Shown: positions 1-9,551, numbered from the stretch's first letter. The stretch is 64,000 nt of DNA from Sphingobacteriales bacterium (GCA_028288165.1 JAQBOG010000009.1:84110-148109); one strand, 5' to 3'. Program-made: numbers and translations. Notes: generated from the sequence alone by a model not told the origin.

Positions 1-931
1 GATTGGTCACCTCGGATGTTTCAAAGCAGCCGCCCTGATCAATACTTACATCTATTATAACCGAGTTAGGCTTCATTTGGCTCACCGTTTCTTCAGTTAC
101 CATACATGGGCTCCGACCATTAGTAGGTCTGATTGCCCCAATCGCTACGTCGCAGTTCAATAGCGCTTTTTTAAGTACTACGGGTTGTATTACGGAGGTA
201 AAAAGTCTACTTCCGATATTGTTTTGAAGCCTTCGGAGTTTGTAAATGGAACTATCGAAAACCTTTACCTCTGCGCCTAAAGCTATCGCAGTTCTGGCAG
301 CATATTCGCCTACAGTTCCTGCACCTAAAATAACCATTTCCGTTGGGGGAACTCCTGTAATGCCACCTAGCATTAGTCCTTTGCCATCAAATACATTACT
401 TAAATATTCAGCAGCAATTAAAACGGAGGTAGTGCCAACAATTTCACTCATCGCCCTAACTACACTTAAAATATTGCCCTCGTCTCGTAAATATTCAAAA
501 GAAAGTGCAGTTACCTTCTTTTTCATTAAAATCTTCAAAAAATCGGGCTTAAGAGTAGACATCTGAAGGGTCGAAAACAAAACCTGCCCCGTTTTCATTA
601 ACTCAATCTCATCTTCTGTTGGCGGAGCAATTTTTATAATTATATCTGCCTTGTAAATCTCTTTCTTATCATACACAATCTGGGCACCTTGTTCACTATA
701 AGCTTGGTCGCTAAAATTTGCAGCATTCCCTGCCCCGGATTCTATTAGTACTTCATGCCCATTAAGTACCAGTAAAGAAGTGGATAAAGGTGTAAGTGCA
801 ATTCGGTTTTCCTGAAATGATGTTTCTTTTGGTATGCCGATATATAAATTATTCTTCTTGGATTTAACTTCCAACATTACCTCTTGAGGCTGCATCATAG
901 CTTGCTTTGCAATGTCAGATAATTCGCTCAT
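1..931 (-). CDS. ald: Alanine dehydrogenase, C-terminal part beyond window
   Basis: NAD-dependent alanine dehydrogenase, interconverting L-alanine and pyruvate plus ammonia in the cytoplasm. The first 310 or so residues are visible on the minus strand; the frame is open to base 1, so the C-terminus is cut by the window edge and not by mutation. The N-terminal AlaDh/PNT domain begins with the family motif GIPKE near residue 32, and the Rossmann NAD-binding site GAGTVGEYA lies near residues 203-211. The protein has about 30 residues before GIPKE, longer than the E. coli-type family. Two ATG codons in tandem (929-931 and 932-934) can start it; I use the inner one. It is followed by tsaE and porX on the same strand. 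Confidence 0.93.
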   Translation of the reverse strand, partial: MSELSDIAKQAMMQPQEVMLEVKSKKNNLYIGIPKETSFQENRIALTPLSTSLLVLNGHEVLIESGAGNAANFSDQAYSEQGAQIVYDKKEIYKADIIIKIAPPTEDEIELMKTGQVLFSTLQMSTLKPDFLKILMKKKVTALSFEYLRDEGNILSVVRAMSEIVGTTSVLIAAEYLSNVFDGKGLMLGGITGVPPTEMVILGAGTVGEYAARTAIALGAEVKVFDSSIYKLRRLQNNIGSRLFTSVIQPVVLKKALLNCDVAIGAIRPTNGRSPCMVTEETVSQMKPNSVIIDVSIDQGGCFETSEVTN

Positions 932-1145
932 CATTGTGTTAAGTTCATCAGAAAAGGGTTTGCAGTTTTAGAAGTTAGTTTAGATATAAGTAATACAAAC
1001 TCGAAGATGTGGGCAGCTAAATTGTATCGAAAAAACATAGTTTATATTGTATGGATTATACGATGTATGAATAGCCTTGATTCAACGGATTTATAATGGT
1101 GTGAATTTAAAAAAATATTGTCATTTACTAATGCTGTTAAACTGT

Positions 1146-1568
1146 TTAACGATTAATCAATGCGGCATTCATTAATCGCTGATTATGGTCTGTTAGAGAC
1201 AATGAGACCTTAACATATTTATCAGGCCATAAGTTTTCTATTTTTTCAGGCCACTCTATAAAACAATAGCTTCCAGAATACAAATACTCTTCAAAACCAA
1301 TATCATATGCCTCGCCTTCTGTTTTAATTCGATAAAAGTCAAAATGATATATGGTGTTATCATTCCCCTCGTATTGGTTTACTAGTGAATAGGTTGGACT
1401 AGTTACTGTCTCATTAACTCCTAAAAAGGAGCAAATTGATTTAATAAAAGTTGTTTTACCTGCCCCCATATCGCCACTAAAAAGAAATACTTTCTCTTGT
1501 TCTGCAAAATTAAGTAATTGACTTGCTGCCCCAGGCAGATCATCAATTGTTTCAATGATATAATTCAC
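1146..1568 (-). CDS. tsaE: tRNA threonylcarbamoyladenosine biosynthesis ATPase TsaE
   Basis: ATPase subunit of the TsaBDE complex that makes the t6A modification at position 37 of ANN-decoding tRNAs. The 140-residue length is typical. The P-loop GDMGAGKTT is at residues 32-40, followed by the family's switch-like segment TSPTYSLVNQY and the HFDFYR motif, with FIEWPEKI near the C-terminus. It lies between ald and porX on the same strand with short gaps, so co-transcription with porX is likely. Start chosen at the only ATG before the conserved N-terminus. Confidence 0.95.
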   Translation of the reverse strand: MNYIIETIDDLPGAASQLLNFAEQEKVFLFSGDMGAGKTTFIKSICSFLGVNETVTSPTYSLVNQYEGNDNTIYHFDFYRIKTEGEAYDIGFEEYLYSGSYCFIEWPEKIENLWPDKYVKVSLSLTDHNQRLMNAALINR

Positions 1569-1603
1569 TTCAAATGTATAGATCCCAAAAATAAATAAGT
1601 TTT

Positions 1604-3157
1604 TTATTTCGGACTATAGGTTGCATACGGCACAATCATTTCCTCCAGAGAGATACCTCCATGTTGAAACGTTTCATTGAAATAGTTAACAAATTGATTG
1701 TAATTGTTAGGATAAACGAAATACGTTTCATCTTTAGCAAAAATGAAACTCGAGCTCATGTGCAATTTTGGTAACTGTGCGTCATGAGGGTTTTTAATTA
1801 AAAAAACGTCTTTATTAATATAATTTAAATTCTTCCCTTGTTTATAGCGGAGATTACTGTTTGTGTTTCGGTCACCAATTACTTTGCTTGGATGTTTAAC
1901 ACGAATAGTTCCGTGATCGGTAGTAATAATGATTTTGACATTTTTTTGCGATAATTTCTTTAACAGATCAAGCAAAGGTGAATGTTCAAACCATGACAAC
2001 GTTAATGAGCGGTAAGCTGCTTCATCGTTTGCTAGCTCTCTGATCATCGCCATATCCGTACGGGCATGTGAAAGCATATCCACAAAATTGTAAACAATCA
2101 CATTTAGATCATTGTTTAATAAATTAGTGACACTTTCGGTAATATCTCTTCCTTGTTCAAAAGTCAAAATCTTGTTGTAAGAGTGTTTGCAGTCTTTTCT
2201 TAAGATTCTGGTCAGTTGATCGGCTAAAAACTTATCTTCATAAAGATTCTTGCCACCTTCATCTTCATCATTTTGCCACATTTCCGGAAAGCGTTTTTCC
2301 ATTTCTAATGGCATTAATCCCGAAAAAATAGAATTACGTGCATATTGAGTCGCCGTAGGCAAAATGCTGAAGTAGCTGCTTTCTTCTTCCATTCGATAAT
2401 AATCAGTCAAAATAGAATTGATAACTTTCCACTGATCGTATCTTAAATTGTCAATTAGAATAAAAAAAACAGGCTTATTAGCCTCTAATGATGGAATGAC
2501 CTTTTTCTTGAATAGTTGGTTTGAGGTAATTGGTCCCTTTTCTGGATTCTTTAGCCAATTAAGATAGTTTCTGTCAATAAACTTAGAGAATTGAACATTT
2601 GCTTCCGCCTTTTGCGTGGTCAAAATTTCATGCATTCCTGCATCTTCTAATTTTTCAAGAGAGAGCTCCCAGTATATAAGCTTTTTGTAAACTTCTGTCC
2701 ATTCGTTATGATCTAAATTTTCATTTAGGGTCATGCCGAGATTTCTAAAATCTTGTTGGTAAGCCATTGACGTTTTCTCACTTACCAGGCGTTTATTGTC
2801 AATCAATTTCTTGATTGTAAGTAGAATTTGTTTAGGGTTAACCGGTTTTATTAAATAGTCATCGATCTTAAAACCGATAGCATCTTCCATTAAATATTCT
2901 TCTTCATTTTTTGTAATTAATACAACAGGAATATCCGGGTTAATCGTTTTAATTTTTGCCAACGTTTCCAAGCCTGTTAAGCCAGGCATATTTTCATCCA
3001 GAAAAACAAGGTCAAAGTAATGTGTTTGAAATAACTCCAATGCATCGTTGCCATTTGTGACAGTTTTTACTTTGTAGCCCTTTTCGTTGAGAAATAAAAT
3101 ATGTGGTTTTAAAAGATCAATTTCGTCATCAGCCCATAAAATGGTGGTTTCCTGCAT
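1604..3157 (-). CDS. porX: PorX-type response regulator with PglZ domain
   Basis: Response regulator of the PorX family, which in Porphyromonas and Flavobacterium controls type IX secretion genes together with the kinase PorY. The receiver domain spans about residues 1-120, with the acidic pair DDE at residues 10-12 and the phosphoacceptor Asp54 in FLDENMPG. A helical linker follows, then an alkaline-phosphatase-like PglZ domain in the C-terminal half (IDNLRYDQW and ITTDHGT motifs). The 517-residue length matches PorX. An upstream in-frame ATG at 3196 would add 13 unconserved residues, so I start at 3157, immediately before ETTILWADDE. No porY is seen in this window. Links to a T9SS are supported by the sorting-tail protein at 50844. 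Confidence 0.92.
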   Translation of the reverse strand: MQETTILWADDEIDLLKPHILFLNEKGYKVKTVTNGNDALELFQTHYFDLVFLDENMPGLTGLETLAKIKTINPDIPVVLITKNEEEYLMEDAIGFKIDDYLIKPVNPKQILLTIKKLIDNKRLVSEKTSMAYQQDFRNLGMTLNENLDHNEWTEVYKKLIYWELSLEKLEDAGMHEILTTQKAEANVQFSKFIDRNYLNWLKNPEKGPITSNQLFKKKVIPSLEANKPVFFILIDNLRYDQWKVINSILTDYYRMEEESSYFSILPTATQYARNSIFSGLMPLEMEKRFPEMWQNDEDEGGKNLYEDKFLADQLTRILRKDCKHSYNKILTFEQGRDITESVTNLLNNDLNVIVYNFVDMLSHARTDMAMIRELANDEAAYRSLTLSWFEHSPLLDLLKKLSQKNVKIIITTDHGTIRVKHPSKVIGDRNTNSNLRYKQGKNLNYINKDVFLIKNPHDAQLPKLHMSSSFIFAKDETYFVYPNNYNQFVNYFNETFQHGGISLEEMIVPYATYSPK

Positions 3158-3254
3158 GTTATAATTATTTGTAGAAGTGCTTTCTTGTATAAACAATGAT
3201 ATTTGTTTATAGTCTCACTAAAAATAACAATTTTTGTGCCTATGAGCCCTTATT

Positions 3255-4493
3255 TTGAATAAGAAGAAAATAATAAATGATCCCGTGTATGGTTTTATTA
3301 CCATTCCTTCAGAACTTATTTTCGATCTGATACAGCATCCTTATGTGCAAAGAATGCGATACATCAAGCAATTGGGCATGACGCATCTGGTATATCCCGG
3401 AGCTTTACATACCCGCTTTCATCATGCGCTTGGTGCCATGCATTTAATGGGCATGGCTATCGAAACCATTAAAAGTAAAGGGCAGATAGTTACTCCTGAA
3501 GAAGAAGAAGCAGTAAGTATTGCCATTTTATTACATGATGTGGGTCATGGGCCTTTTTCACATGCCTTAGAACATACGATTGTTGAAGGCGTATCGCATG
3601 AGCACATATCCTCCCTATTAATGCAAAACCTAAACCGTGAGTTTGATGGTAAGTTGCAAATGGCCATCGAGATATTCAATTGCCGGTATTCTAAAACTTT
3701 TCTTTGCCAACTAGTGTCCAGCCAATTAGATATCGACCGGATGGATTACCTTAACCGGGATAGTTTTTTTACCGGCGTTTCTGAAGGGGTGATCAGCTTT
3801 GATCGTATTATCAAGATGATGAACGTAGTGGACGGACATTTGGTAATTGAAGAAAAGGGAATTTATTCTGTTGAAAAATTTCTGATAGCCAGGCGATTAA
3901 TGTACTGGCAGGTGTATTTGCATAAAACGGTTATTGCTGCCGAACTAATGCTGGTTAAAATTTTGGAACGTGCAAAGGAGTTGAGCTCCCTAGGCGCTAA
4001 CTTGTTTGCAACGCCTTACTTAAAGCATTTTTTAAATCATACCATCACATGTGAAGATTTTAAAAATGATTCAAAAAATTTAGATTATTTTTCCCGGCTA
4101 GATGATCATGATATATTTACCTCTATTAAAGTTTGGGCTGAAGATCAGGATGTGATTCTGTCAACGTTATGTCAACATATGATAGATCGTAACTTATATA
4201 AAGTAGAGATATCTAATGAAGCTCCTACTTTACAGTATATCGAAAGTTTAGTAGATAAAACAATCTCTAGATACGGAATTAATGAAGACGATACATCTTA
4301 TTTCATGTTTACGGATACGATTAAGAACAATGCATATAAGGTTGGAGAAAGTAGTATCAACATTGTAATGAAAGACGGAAGCGTGCATGACATTGCTTCT
4401 GTTTCAGATAATTACAATCTGGAAGCTTTGGCTAAAACGGTTAAAAAGCATGTATTGTGTTATTTGAGAGAAATTAAACAACCTGATAATTAA
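3255..4493 (+). CDS. HD-domain phosphohydrolase
   Basis: Metal-dependent HD-superfamily phosphohydrolase related to dGTPase/SAMHD1-like enzymes, 412 residues. Metal ligands are visible as HTRFHH near residues 52-57, the HD doublet in LLHDVGHGPFSH near residues 93-103, and a distal Asp in SQLDIDRMDYL near residue 160. The reading frame opens with TTG at 3255 followed by NKKKIINDPVYGF, which is how relatives begin, so a TTG start is the best call; there is no usable ATG nearby. Divergent from porX with under 100 bases between them. The true substrate (dNTP or another nucleotide) cannot be told from sequence. Confidence 0.88.
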   Translation: MNKKKIINDPVYGFITIPSELIFDLIQHPYVQRMRYIKQLGMTHLVYPGALHTRFHHALGAMHLMGMAIETIKSKGQIVTPEEEEAVSIAILLHDVGHGPFSHALEHTIVEGVSHEHISSLLMQNLNREFDGKLQMAIEIFNCRYSKTFLCQLVSSQLDIDRMDYLNRDSFFTGVSEGVISFDRIIKMMNVVDGHLVIEEKGIYSVEKFLIARRLMYWQVYLHKTVIAAELMLVKILERAKELSSLGANLFATPYLKHFLNHTITCEDFKNDSKNLDYFSRLDDHDIFTSIKVWAEDQDVILSTLCQHMIDRNLYKVEISNEAPTLQYIESLVDKTISRYGINEDDTSYFMFTDTIKNNAYKVGESSINIVMKDGSVHDIASVSDNYNLEALAKTVKKHVLCYLREIKQPDN

Positions 4494-4638
4494 CGCTATT
4501 GATCATATACTCCAGGGAAAATTTGGAGCAATTAAAATATGTTGATAAAGCTGTAAAAGCGGAATAATTTGCCATGAATAAAATAAAGCTAATAAGTACA
4601 AAGTTTGTTCGTTAATTAATTACACTTAAATTTACCGG

Positions 4639-5691
4639 ATGCAATTATCTGCAAATCAAATTGCTCAATTATTAAATGGAACTGTTGAGGGAGACCCCAA
4701 CGTATTAGTAGACCAACTGGCGAAGATTGAAGAAGCTCAATCCGGATCTTTATCGTTTCTGGCTAATCCTAAATATGAGCAGTTTTTATACCTCACAAAA
4801 GCTTCTATAATTATTATAAATGATGATTTGGTACTTGCTCAAGCAGTAAACGCTGGATCAACATTAATTCGTGTGAAAGATGCATACAGTGCTTTTTCAG
4901 TGCTTCTTGAAAAGTACAACACCATTAAGCTTGATAAAAGAGGGATTGAAGAACCAAATTTCATTCATCCAACTTCTAAGATTGGCAAAAATGTTTACAT
5001 AGGGGCATTTGCATATATCGGTCCTAATGTAGTTGTTGGTGACAATTCTAAGATCTATCCTCATGTTTATTTAGGAGATAATGTTAAAATTGGAAACGAC
5101 TGTACCATATTTGCGGGAGTTAAAATATACTTCGATTGTATTTTAGCAAATAATATCATTGTTCATGCGAGCACAGTAATCGGAAGCGATGGCTTTGGCT
5201 TTGCTCCGCAAAAGGATGGTAGTTACAGCAAGGTGGCTCAAATTGGCAATGTTGTAATAGAAGATGATGTTGAAATAGGTGCAAACAGTTGTATTGACAG
5301 AGCTACAATGGGTTCTACTTTTATCCGTAAAGGGGTGAAACTTGATAACCTGATACAACTTGCTCACAATGTAGATATTGGTCAAAATACAGTAATAGCA
5401 TCCCAAACAGGAGTTTCTGGTAGCACAAAGATCGGAGAAAATTGTATTATTGGGGGCCAGGTTGGTATTGTTGGTCATATAAGCATTGCTAAGGGAGCAC
5501 AAATACAAGCCAAATCTGGAATTGGTAAAACAATTGAAAAAGAGGGAAGTAAATTAGCAGGTGCTCCTGCAACCAGTTTCAATACAAATATGCGTGCCCA
5601 AGTAGTTTTTCAAAGGCTCCCTGAATTAGAAAAGAGAATACAAGAGCTTGAACGAAAGTTAAAACAATACAATATAGAGAGCGAACAGTAA
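4639..5691 (+). CDS. lpxD: UDP-3-O-(3-hydroxyacyl)glucosamine N-acyltransferase LpxD
   Basis: Third step of lipid A synthesis: transfers a 3-hydroxyacyl chain from acyl-ACP to the 2-amino group of UDP-3-O-acyl-glucosamine. The 350-residue protein has an N-terminal uridine-binding domain (about residues 1-95), then a left-handed beta-helix of hexapeptide repeats (IGKNVYIG, VVVGDN, VKIGND and so on), with the expected catalytic His243 in QLAHNVDIG, and a short charged C-terminal helix. First gene of the lpxD-lpxC/fabZ-lpxA-ABC run; lpxC starts 26 bases after the stop. Standard order for Bacteroidota. Confidence 0.97.
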   Translation: MQLSANQIAQLLNGTVEGDPNVLVDQLAKIEEAQSGSLSFLANPKYEQFLYLTKASIIIINDDLVLAQAVNAGSTLIRVKDAYSAFSVLLEKYNTIKLDKRGIEEPNFIHPTSKIGKNVYIGAFAYIGPNVVVGDNSKIYPHVYLGDNVKIGNDCTIFAGVKIYFDCILANNIIVHASTVIGSDGFGFAPQKDGSYSKVAQIGNVVIEDDVEIGANSCIDRATMGSTFIRKGVKLDNLIQLAHNVDIGQNTVIASQTGVSGSTKIGENCIIGGQVGIVGHISIAKGAQIQAKSGIGKTIEKEGSKLAGAPATSFNTNMRAQVVFQRLPELEKRIQELERKLKQYNIESEQ

Positions 5692-5717
5692 GTTGATACT
5701 GCTCTACATAAAATATC

Positions 5718-7124
5718 ATGAACGTAAAACAAAGAACTATTAAGTCTGAAGTAACTGTATCTGGTGTTGGACTTCATACTGGGCAGCCGGTTAATATGAC
5801 CTTTAAGCCAGCTCCGGAAAATCATGGGTATAAGTTTAGGCGCATTGATGTACCTGGCCAACCGATAATAGATGCCGATGTTGATAATGTAACAGATACC
5901 TCTAGGGGAACAACGATTTCTCAAAATGGAGCCAGTGTAAGCACGGTTGAACATGTATTAGCTAGTTTGGTTGGCCTCGAAGTGGATAACGTTCTAATAG
6001 AGCTTGATGGACCTGAAACTCCAATTATGGATGGAAGTTCGATCATGTTTTTAGATGCACTTGAACACGTTGGATTTAAAGATCAAGAAGCTGACAGGGA
6101 ATATTACACCATACCTTACAACATTCATTACACAGAGCCAGACCGCAAAGTAGAAATGGTTGCGATGCCATTAGATGACTACCGCTTCACCTGTATGATT
6201 GATTATAATTCGCCAGTGTTAGGTAGCCAGCATGCTGCAATTACTACGCTTTCTGAATTTAAAAAAGAAATTGCTTCCTGCCGTACGTTTTGCTTTCTGC
6301 ATGAGCTAGAAATGCTTTTAGAGCATAACCTGATAAAGGGTGGTGATTTAAATAATGCCATTGTAGTAGTAGATAAAGAAGTAAATAGAGATGAGCTAAG
6401 ACATCTTGCCAAAATATTTAACCGTGATGACATCGACGTTGCAAAAGAAGGAATTCTAAATAATATCGAACTACGGCATCAAAACGAGCCAGCCCGACAT
6501 AAGTTGCTGGATATGATTGGTGATTTGGCCCTTGTAGGCGTTCCATTAAAAGGCCATATTATGGCTGCCCGACCAGGACATGCAGCTAACGTTGCCTTTG
6601 CAAAAAAAATAAAGGCTCAAATTAAAAAGGAGCGTAATAAAAAGCATGTTCATGTGTATGACCCGAATGCAAAACCGGTTTATGATACGGTTCAGGTGAT
6701 GAATATTTTGCCTCATCGTCAGCCCATGCTGATGATCGATAAAATTTTAGAACTAAGCAAAACCCACGTCGTTGGCGTGAAAAATGTAACTATGAATGAG
6801 CCATATTTCGTGGGTCATTTCCCTGGTTCACCAGTAATGCCTGGAGTTTTACAAATTGAAGCCATGGCACAAACTGGCGGGATTTTGGTATTGAATACTG
6901 TTCCTGATCCTGAAAATTACTTGACATATTTGCTTAAAATTGAAGGCGCCAGATTTAAAGATAAAGTGTTGCCTGGTGATACCTTAATATTCAGATGTGA
7001 TTTGCTTGCACCCATCCGCAGAGGCTTAGCCCAAATGAAAGGCATTGGCATGGTTGGAGATAGAATAGTAGTAGAAGCCGAGCTTATGGCCTTAATTTCA
7101 AAAATAGAGAGTAAAGAAGAATAA
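5718..7124 (+). CDS. lpxC-fabZ: Bifunctional LpxC deacetylase / FabZ dehydratase
   Basis: Fusion of two enzymes. LpxC (about residues 1-305) is the zinc deacetylase that commits UDP-acyl-GlcNAc to lipid A; a zinc ligand is His79 in STVEHVLAS, and the C-terminal LpxC signature is RHKLLDMIGDLAL. After a basic linker near residue 310 the FabZ hotdog domain begins (NILPHRQPMLMID), with catalytic His367 in GHFPGSP and Glu381 in VLQIEAMAQ; it dehydrates 3-hydroxyacyl-ACP. The fusion is characteristic of Bacteroidota and joins competing users of the same acyl-ACP pool. Its stop overlaps the lpxA start (TAATG). Confidence 0.97.
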   Translation: MNVKQRTIKSEVTVSGVGLHTGQPVNMTFKPAPENHGYKFRRIDVPGQPIIDADVDNVTDTSRGTTISQNGASVSTVEHVLASLVGLEVDNVLIELDGPETPIMDGSSIMFLDALEHVGFKDQEADREYYTIPYNIHYTEPDRKVEMVAMPLDDYRFTCMIDYNSPVLGSQHAAITTLSEFKKEIASCRTFCFLHELEMLLEHNLIKGGDLNNAIVVVDKEVNRDELRHLAKIFNRDDIDVAKEGILNNIELRHQNEPARHKLLDMIGDLALVGVPLKGHIMAARPGHAANVAFAKKIKAQIKKERNKKHVHVYDPNAKPVYDTVQVMNILPHRQPMLMIDKILELSKTHVVGVKNVTMNEPYFVGHFPGSPVMPGVLQIEAMAQTGGILVLNTVPDPENYLTYLLKIEGARFKDKVLPGDTLIFRCDLLAPIRRGLAQMKGIGMVGDRIVVEAELMALISKIESKEE

Positions 7125-7906
7125 TGATACAACCTTTAGCATATATACATCCGCAGGCAAAAATTGCAGACAATGTGGTGATAGAACCTTTCGCAACAAT
7201 ATATAAGGATGTTGTGATTGGCGAGGGAACGTGGATCGGATCAAATGTGACCATTATGGATGGAGCCCGTATTGGAAAAAATTGCCGAATTTTTCCTGGA
7301 GCAGTTATATCTGGTGTGCCTCAAGATTTAAAGTTTGAAGGAGAGGATACACTTGCCATCATCGGAAACAATACGACCATCCGCGAATGCGTAACGATAA
7401 ACAGAGGGACCAAGGATAAATGGAAAACTGTTATTGGCGACAATTGCTTATTAATGGCCTATTGCCATGTGGCTCATGATTGTGAAGTGGGCAATAACTG
7501 TATTTTCTCTAATAATACAAACCTTGCCGGGCATATTTCTATCGGAGATAATGTAGTTCTTGCAGGCATGGTTGCCATCCATCAATTTTGTAATGTGGGT
7601 TCGCATGCATTCGTAACTGGTGGGTCACTGGTTCGTAAAGATATTCCGCCATATGTTAAAGTTGCTCGTGAACCTCTTTCGTACGCAGGTATCAATTCGG
7701 TAGGCTTGCGTCGTCGCGGATTTTCTCCTGAAAAAATTAATGAAATACAAGAGATTTATCGCATTCTGTTTGTTAAAAATAATAATGTGACTAAAGCTTT
7801 AGATATCATACAAGCCGAATTTAAACCTACCGAAGAACGCGATGAGATTGTAGATTTTATCCGCAATTCGAACCGCGGGGTAATGAAGGGTTTTGGAAGC
7901 GTTTAA
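7124..7906 (+). CDS. lpxA: UDP-N-acetylglucosamine acyltransferase LpxA
   Basis: First enzyme of lipid A synthesis, adding a 3-hydroxyacyl chain to UDP-GlcNAc. The 260-residue protein is a left-handed beta-helix trimer subunit: it begins with IHPQAKIADNVVIEPF, carries the catalytic-His region CHVAHDCEVGNN, and ends in the helical domain (RRGFSPEKINEIQEIYRIL). The ATG overlaps the lpxC-fabZ stop by one base, showing translational coupling, and the 3' end overlaps the next gene by 14 bases. Identification is firm; chain-length preference is not visible. Confidence 0.97.
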   Translation: MIQPLAYIHPQAKIADNVVIEPFATIYKDVVIGEGTWIGSNVTIMDGARIGKNCRIFPGAVISGVPQDLKFEGEDTLAIIGNNTTIRECVTINRGTKDKWKTVIGDNCLLMAYCHVAHDCEVGNNCIFSNNTNLAGHISIGDNVVLAGMVAIHQFCNVGSHAFVTGGSLVRKDIPPYVKVAREPLSYAGINSVGLRRRGFSPEKINEIQEIYRILFVKNNNVTKALDIIQAEFKPTEERDEIVDFIRNSNRGVMKGFGSV

Positions 7907-8519
7907 AATCTCGTTAGATAATATTGGTCGGCGCTTTAACAGAGAGTGGATATTTAAGGCGGTAAACTATACGTTTGAGCATAATGAGTCGTATGCGATA
8001 TTAGGTCCAAATGGCTCTGGCAAATCTACCTTACTACAAGTTTTAAGCGGAAGTTTAACTCCATCAGAAGGTAATCTAAGTTATGTATTAGATGGTTCTT
8101 CTCTTCCTGTTGAGGATGTCTATAAGCATTTAGTCATTGCTGCCCCTTATTTAGAATTAATTGAAGAATTTACCTTACGGGAGATTATAGATTTTCATTT
8201 TAAATTCAAGGGCTACCGGGATGATTTAAACAGTAAATCGGTCAATGAGTTACTATCTTTGAATGCATCGAACAAGCCATTAAAATATTTTTCGTCAGGG
8301 ATGAAGCAGCGAGTAAAATTGGCGCTTGCTTTTTGTTCGGATACCCCAGTGCTATTGCTTGATGAACCTACTGCAAACTTAGATCAGCAAGGAATTGATT
8401 GGTACCTGTCTTTAATCGATCACTTCTCCAAAAACAGATTGGTGATCATCTGTTCTAATCAACTTCATGAATATCAATTTTGCAAACATCAATTATCCGT
8501 TTTAGATTATAAATTGTAA
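7893..8519 (+). CDS. ABC transporter ATP-binding protein
   Basis: A 208-residue single ABC ATPase domain: Walker A GPNGSGKST at residues 38-46, signature FSSGMKQRVKLAL, Walker B VLLLDEPTANLD, then a shortened C-terminal region. It starts with TTG at 7893, inside the last codons of lpxA, with GAAGGG just upstream acting as a possible ribosome site; no ATG fits before the conserved N-terminus. No permease is adjacent, so the partner membrane protein must be encoded elsewhere. Coupling to lpxA suggests an envelope role, but the substrate is unknown. Confidence 0.88.
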   Translation: MEAFKISLDNIGRRFNREWIFKAVNYTFEHNESYAILGPNGSGKSTLLQVLSGSLTPSEGNLSYVLDGSSLPVEDVYKHLVIAAPYLELIEEFTLREIIDFHFKFKGYRDDLNSKSVNELLSLNASNKPLKYFSSGMKQRVKLALAFCSDTPVLLLDEPTANLDQQGIDWYLSLIDHFSKNRLVIICSNQLHEYQFCKHQLSVLDYKL

Positions 8520-8566
8520 ACTCATACATCCCGTAAGGGAATGTTATTAATATTCAAAAAAGCCCA

Positions 8567-8574
8567 TATCTTTG
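8567..8574 (+). promoter_or_regulatory. Bacteroidota -7 element (TATCTTTG) of efp
   Basis: TATCTTTG matches the Bacteroidota housekeeping -7 consensus TAnnTTTG. It lies 23 bases before the efp ATG, which predicts a very short leader. The expected -33 TTTG is weak. efp therefore probably has its own promoter, separate from the lpx operon. Confidence 0.6.
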
Positions 8575-8596
8575 CGGCTCAAATTTTACTAATTCT

Positions 8597-9157
8597 ATGG
8601 CAAAGGCATCAGAAATAAAAACAGGAAATATATTACGTTTCAACGGAGAACTGGTAACAGTGGAAGAAATAGTACATCGTACACCAGGTAAAGGCGGTGC
8701 TTTTTACTTAGGGAAGTTTCGTAATATAAAATCCGGAAAGATTGTAGAGGCCCGTTTAGCAACAGATGAGCAAGTTGAAATCTGCAGAGTAGAAACCAAT
8801 GATTATCAATATTTGTATGAAGAAGGTGATTATTTTGTAGTAATGGATAATGTATCTTACGATCAGTTCAGTGTTCCAAAATCTTTATTCGGCACATCAG
8901 CAAGGTTTTTGAAAGAAGGAATGAATGTGATTGTTTCTTTTGAAAGTGAAGAACCAATTATGGCTCAAGCACCGAACAGTGTGGAGCTAGAAATTACATA
9001 TAGCGAGCCGGCAGTTAAAGGTGATACCTCTTCAGGCGCTCAAAAATATGCTACTACAGAAAACGGTGTAGAGATTAAAGTGCCTTTGTTTGTTAATCAG
9101 GGCGATAAAGTACGGGTTGATACTCGCACTGGAGAATATATTGAGCGTGTGAAATAG
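8597..9157 (+). CDS. efp: Translation elongation factor P
   Basis: EF-P rescues ribosomes stalled at polyproline stretches. The 186-residue protein has the three-domain layout: N-terminal KOW-like domain (SEIKTGNILRFNG), the loop TPGKGGAF with the conserved Lys32 that is the modification site in many bacteria, two OB domains, and the C-terminal signature region KVPLFVNQGDKVRVDTRTGEY. No epmA-like modifier is seen nearby. It ends just before a strong hairpin terminator and is preceded by a recognisable -7 element. Confidence 0.98.
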   Translation: MAKASEIKTGNILRFNGELVTVEEIVHRTPGKGGAFYLGKFRNIKSGKIVEARLATDEQVEICRVETNDYQYLYEEGDYFVVMDNVSYDQFSVPKSLFGTSARFLKEGMNVIVSFESEEPIMAQAPNSVELEITYSEPAVKGDTSSGAQKYATTENGVEIKVPLFVNQGDKVRVDTRTGEYIERVK

Positions 9158-9177
9158 TTAAATCAGTTTTTTATTAT

Positions 9178-9216
9178 AAACACAAACGCCTCAAAAATTT
9201 TGAGGCGTTTGTGTTT
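9178..9216. terminator. Terminator after efp (19-bp perfect stem)
   Basis: Perfect inverted repeat: 9178-9196 pairs with 9198-9216 around a single central base. The A-rich and T-rich outer ends mean it can work in both directions, for efp on the plus strand and for the small membrane-protein gene at 9253 on the minus strand. Confidence 0.85.
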
Positions 9217-9252
9217 ATATAGGATTTAAAACTCTTACAGAATGCGAGTAAT

Positions 9253-9393
9253 TTATTTGTTAAATCTTAACCATTGGCCGAAGTCGAAGCCCTGGGAGGC
9301 TACTCCAATTATAATAGCTACCATTAATATCCCAATAGTAAACTTAAAGAAAAACTGATCTTTGTACTTTTTGTAGGTTTGATTTACAGTCAT
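9253..9393 (-). CDS. Small single-pass membrane protein, 46 aa
   Basis: Short open frame of 46 codons from an ATG at 9391-9393. The product has a charged, aromatic N-terminus (about residues 1-17), one hydrophobic helix (about residues 18-32: FTIGILMVAIIIGVA) and a C-terminal SQGFDFGQWLRFNK tail. The FGQWL tail after one helix resembles small membrane proteins found next to housekeeping genes in Sphingobacteriaceae, but I recall this only loosely. It ends 37 bases from the shared efp terminator, which supports it as a real transcribed gene. Function unknown. Confidence 0.55.
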   Translation of the reverse strand: MTVNQTYKKYKDQFFFKFTIGILMVAIIIGVASQGFDFGQWLRFNK

Positions 9394-9551
9394 AATTAGT
9401 AATTTTTATGATTCATAATGAGTTACTTATCAAATATATAAAATCATAATTAAATAAAAATAAAGTCGCTAAGGTTCTTTATAAACAAATTGTGTAATTA
9501 TTACTTCATTTCTATACGCAATTTTAAATACTTTTTTTGCATTTTAGCATA

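Noticed and set aside
5143..5954. Open frames on the minus strand antisense to lpxD and lpxC
   Set aside because: Shadows of the strongly conserved lpx genes, with no own motif or start signal.
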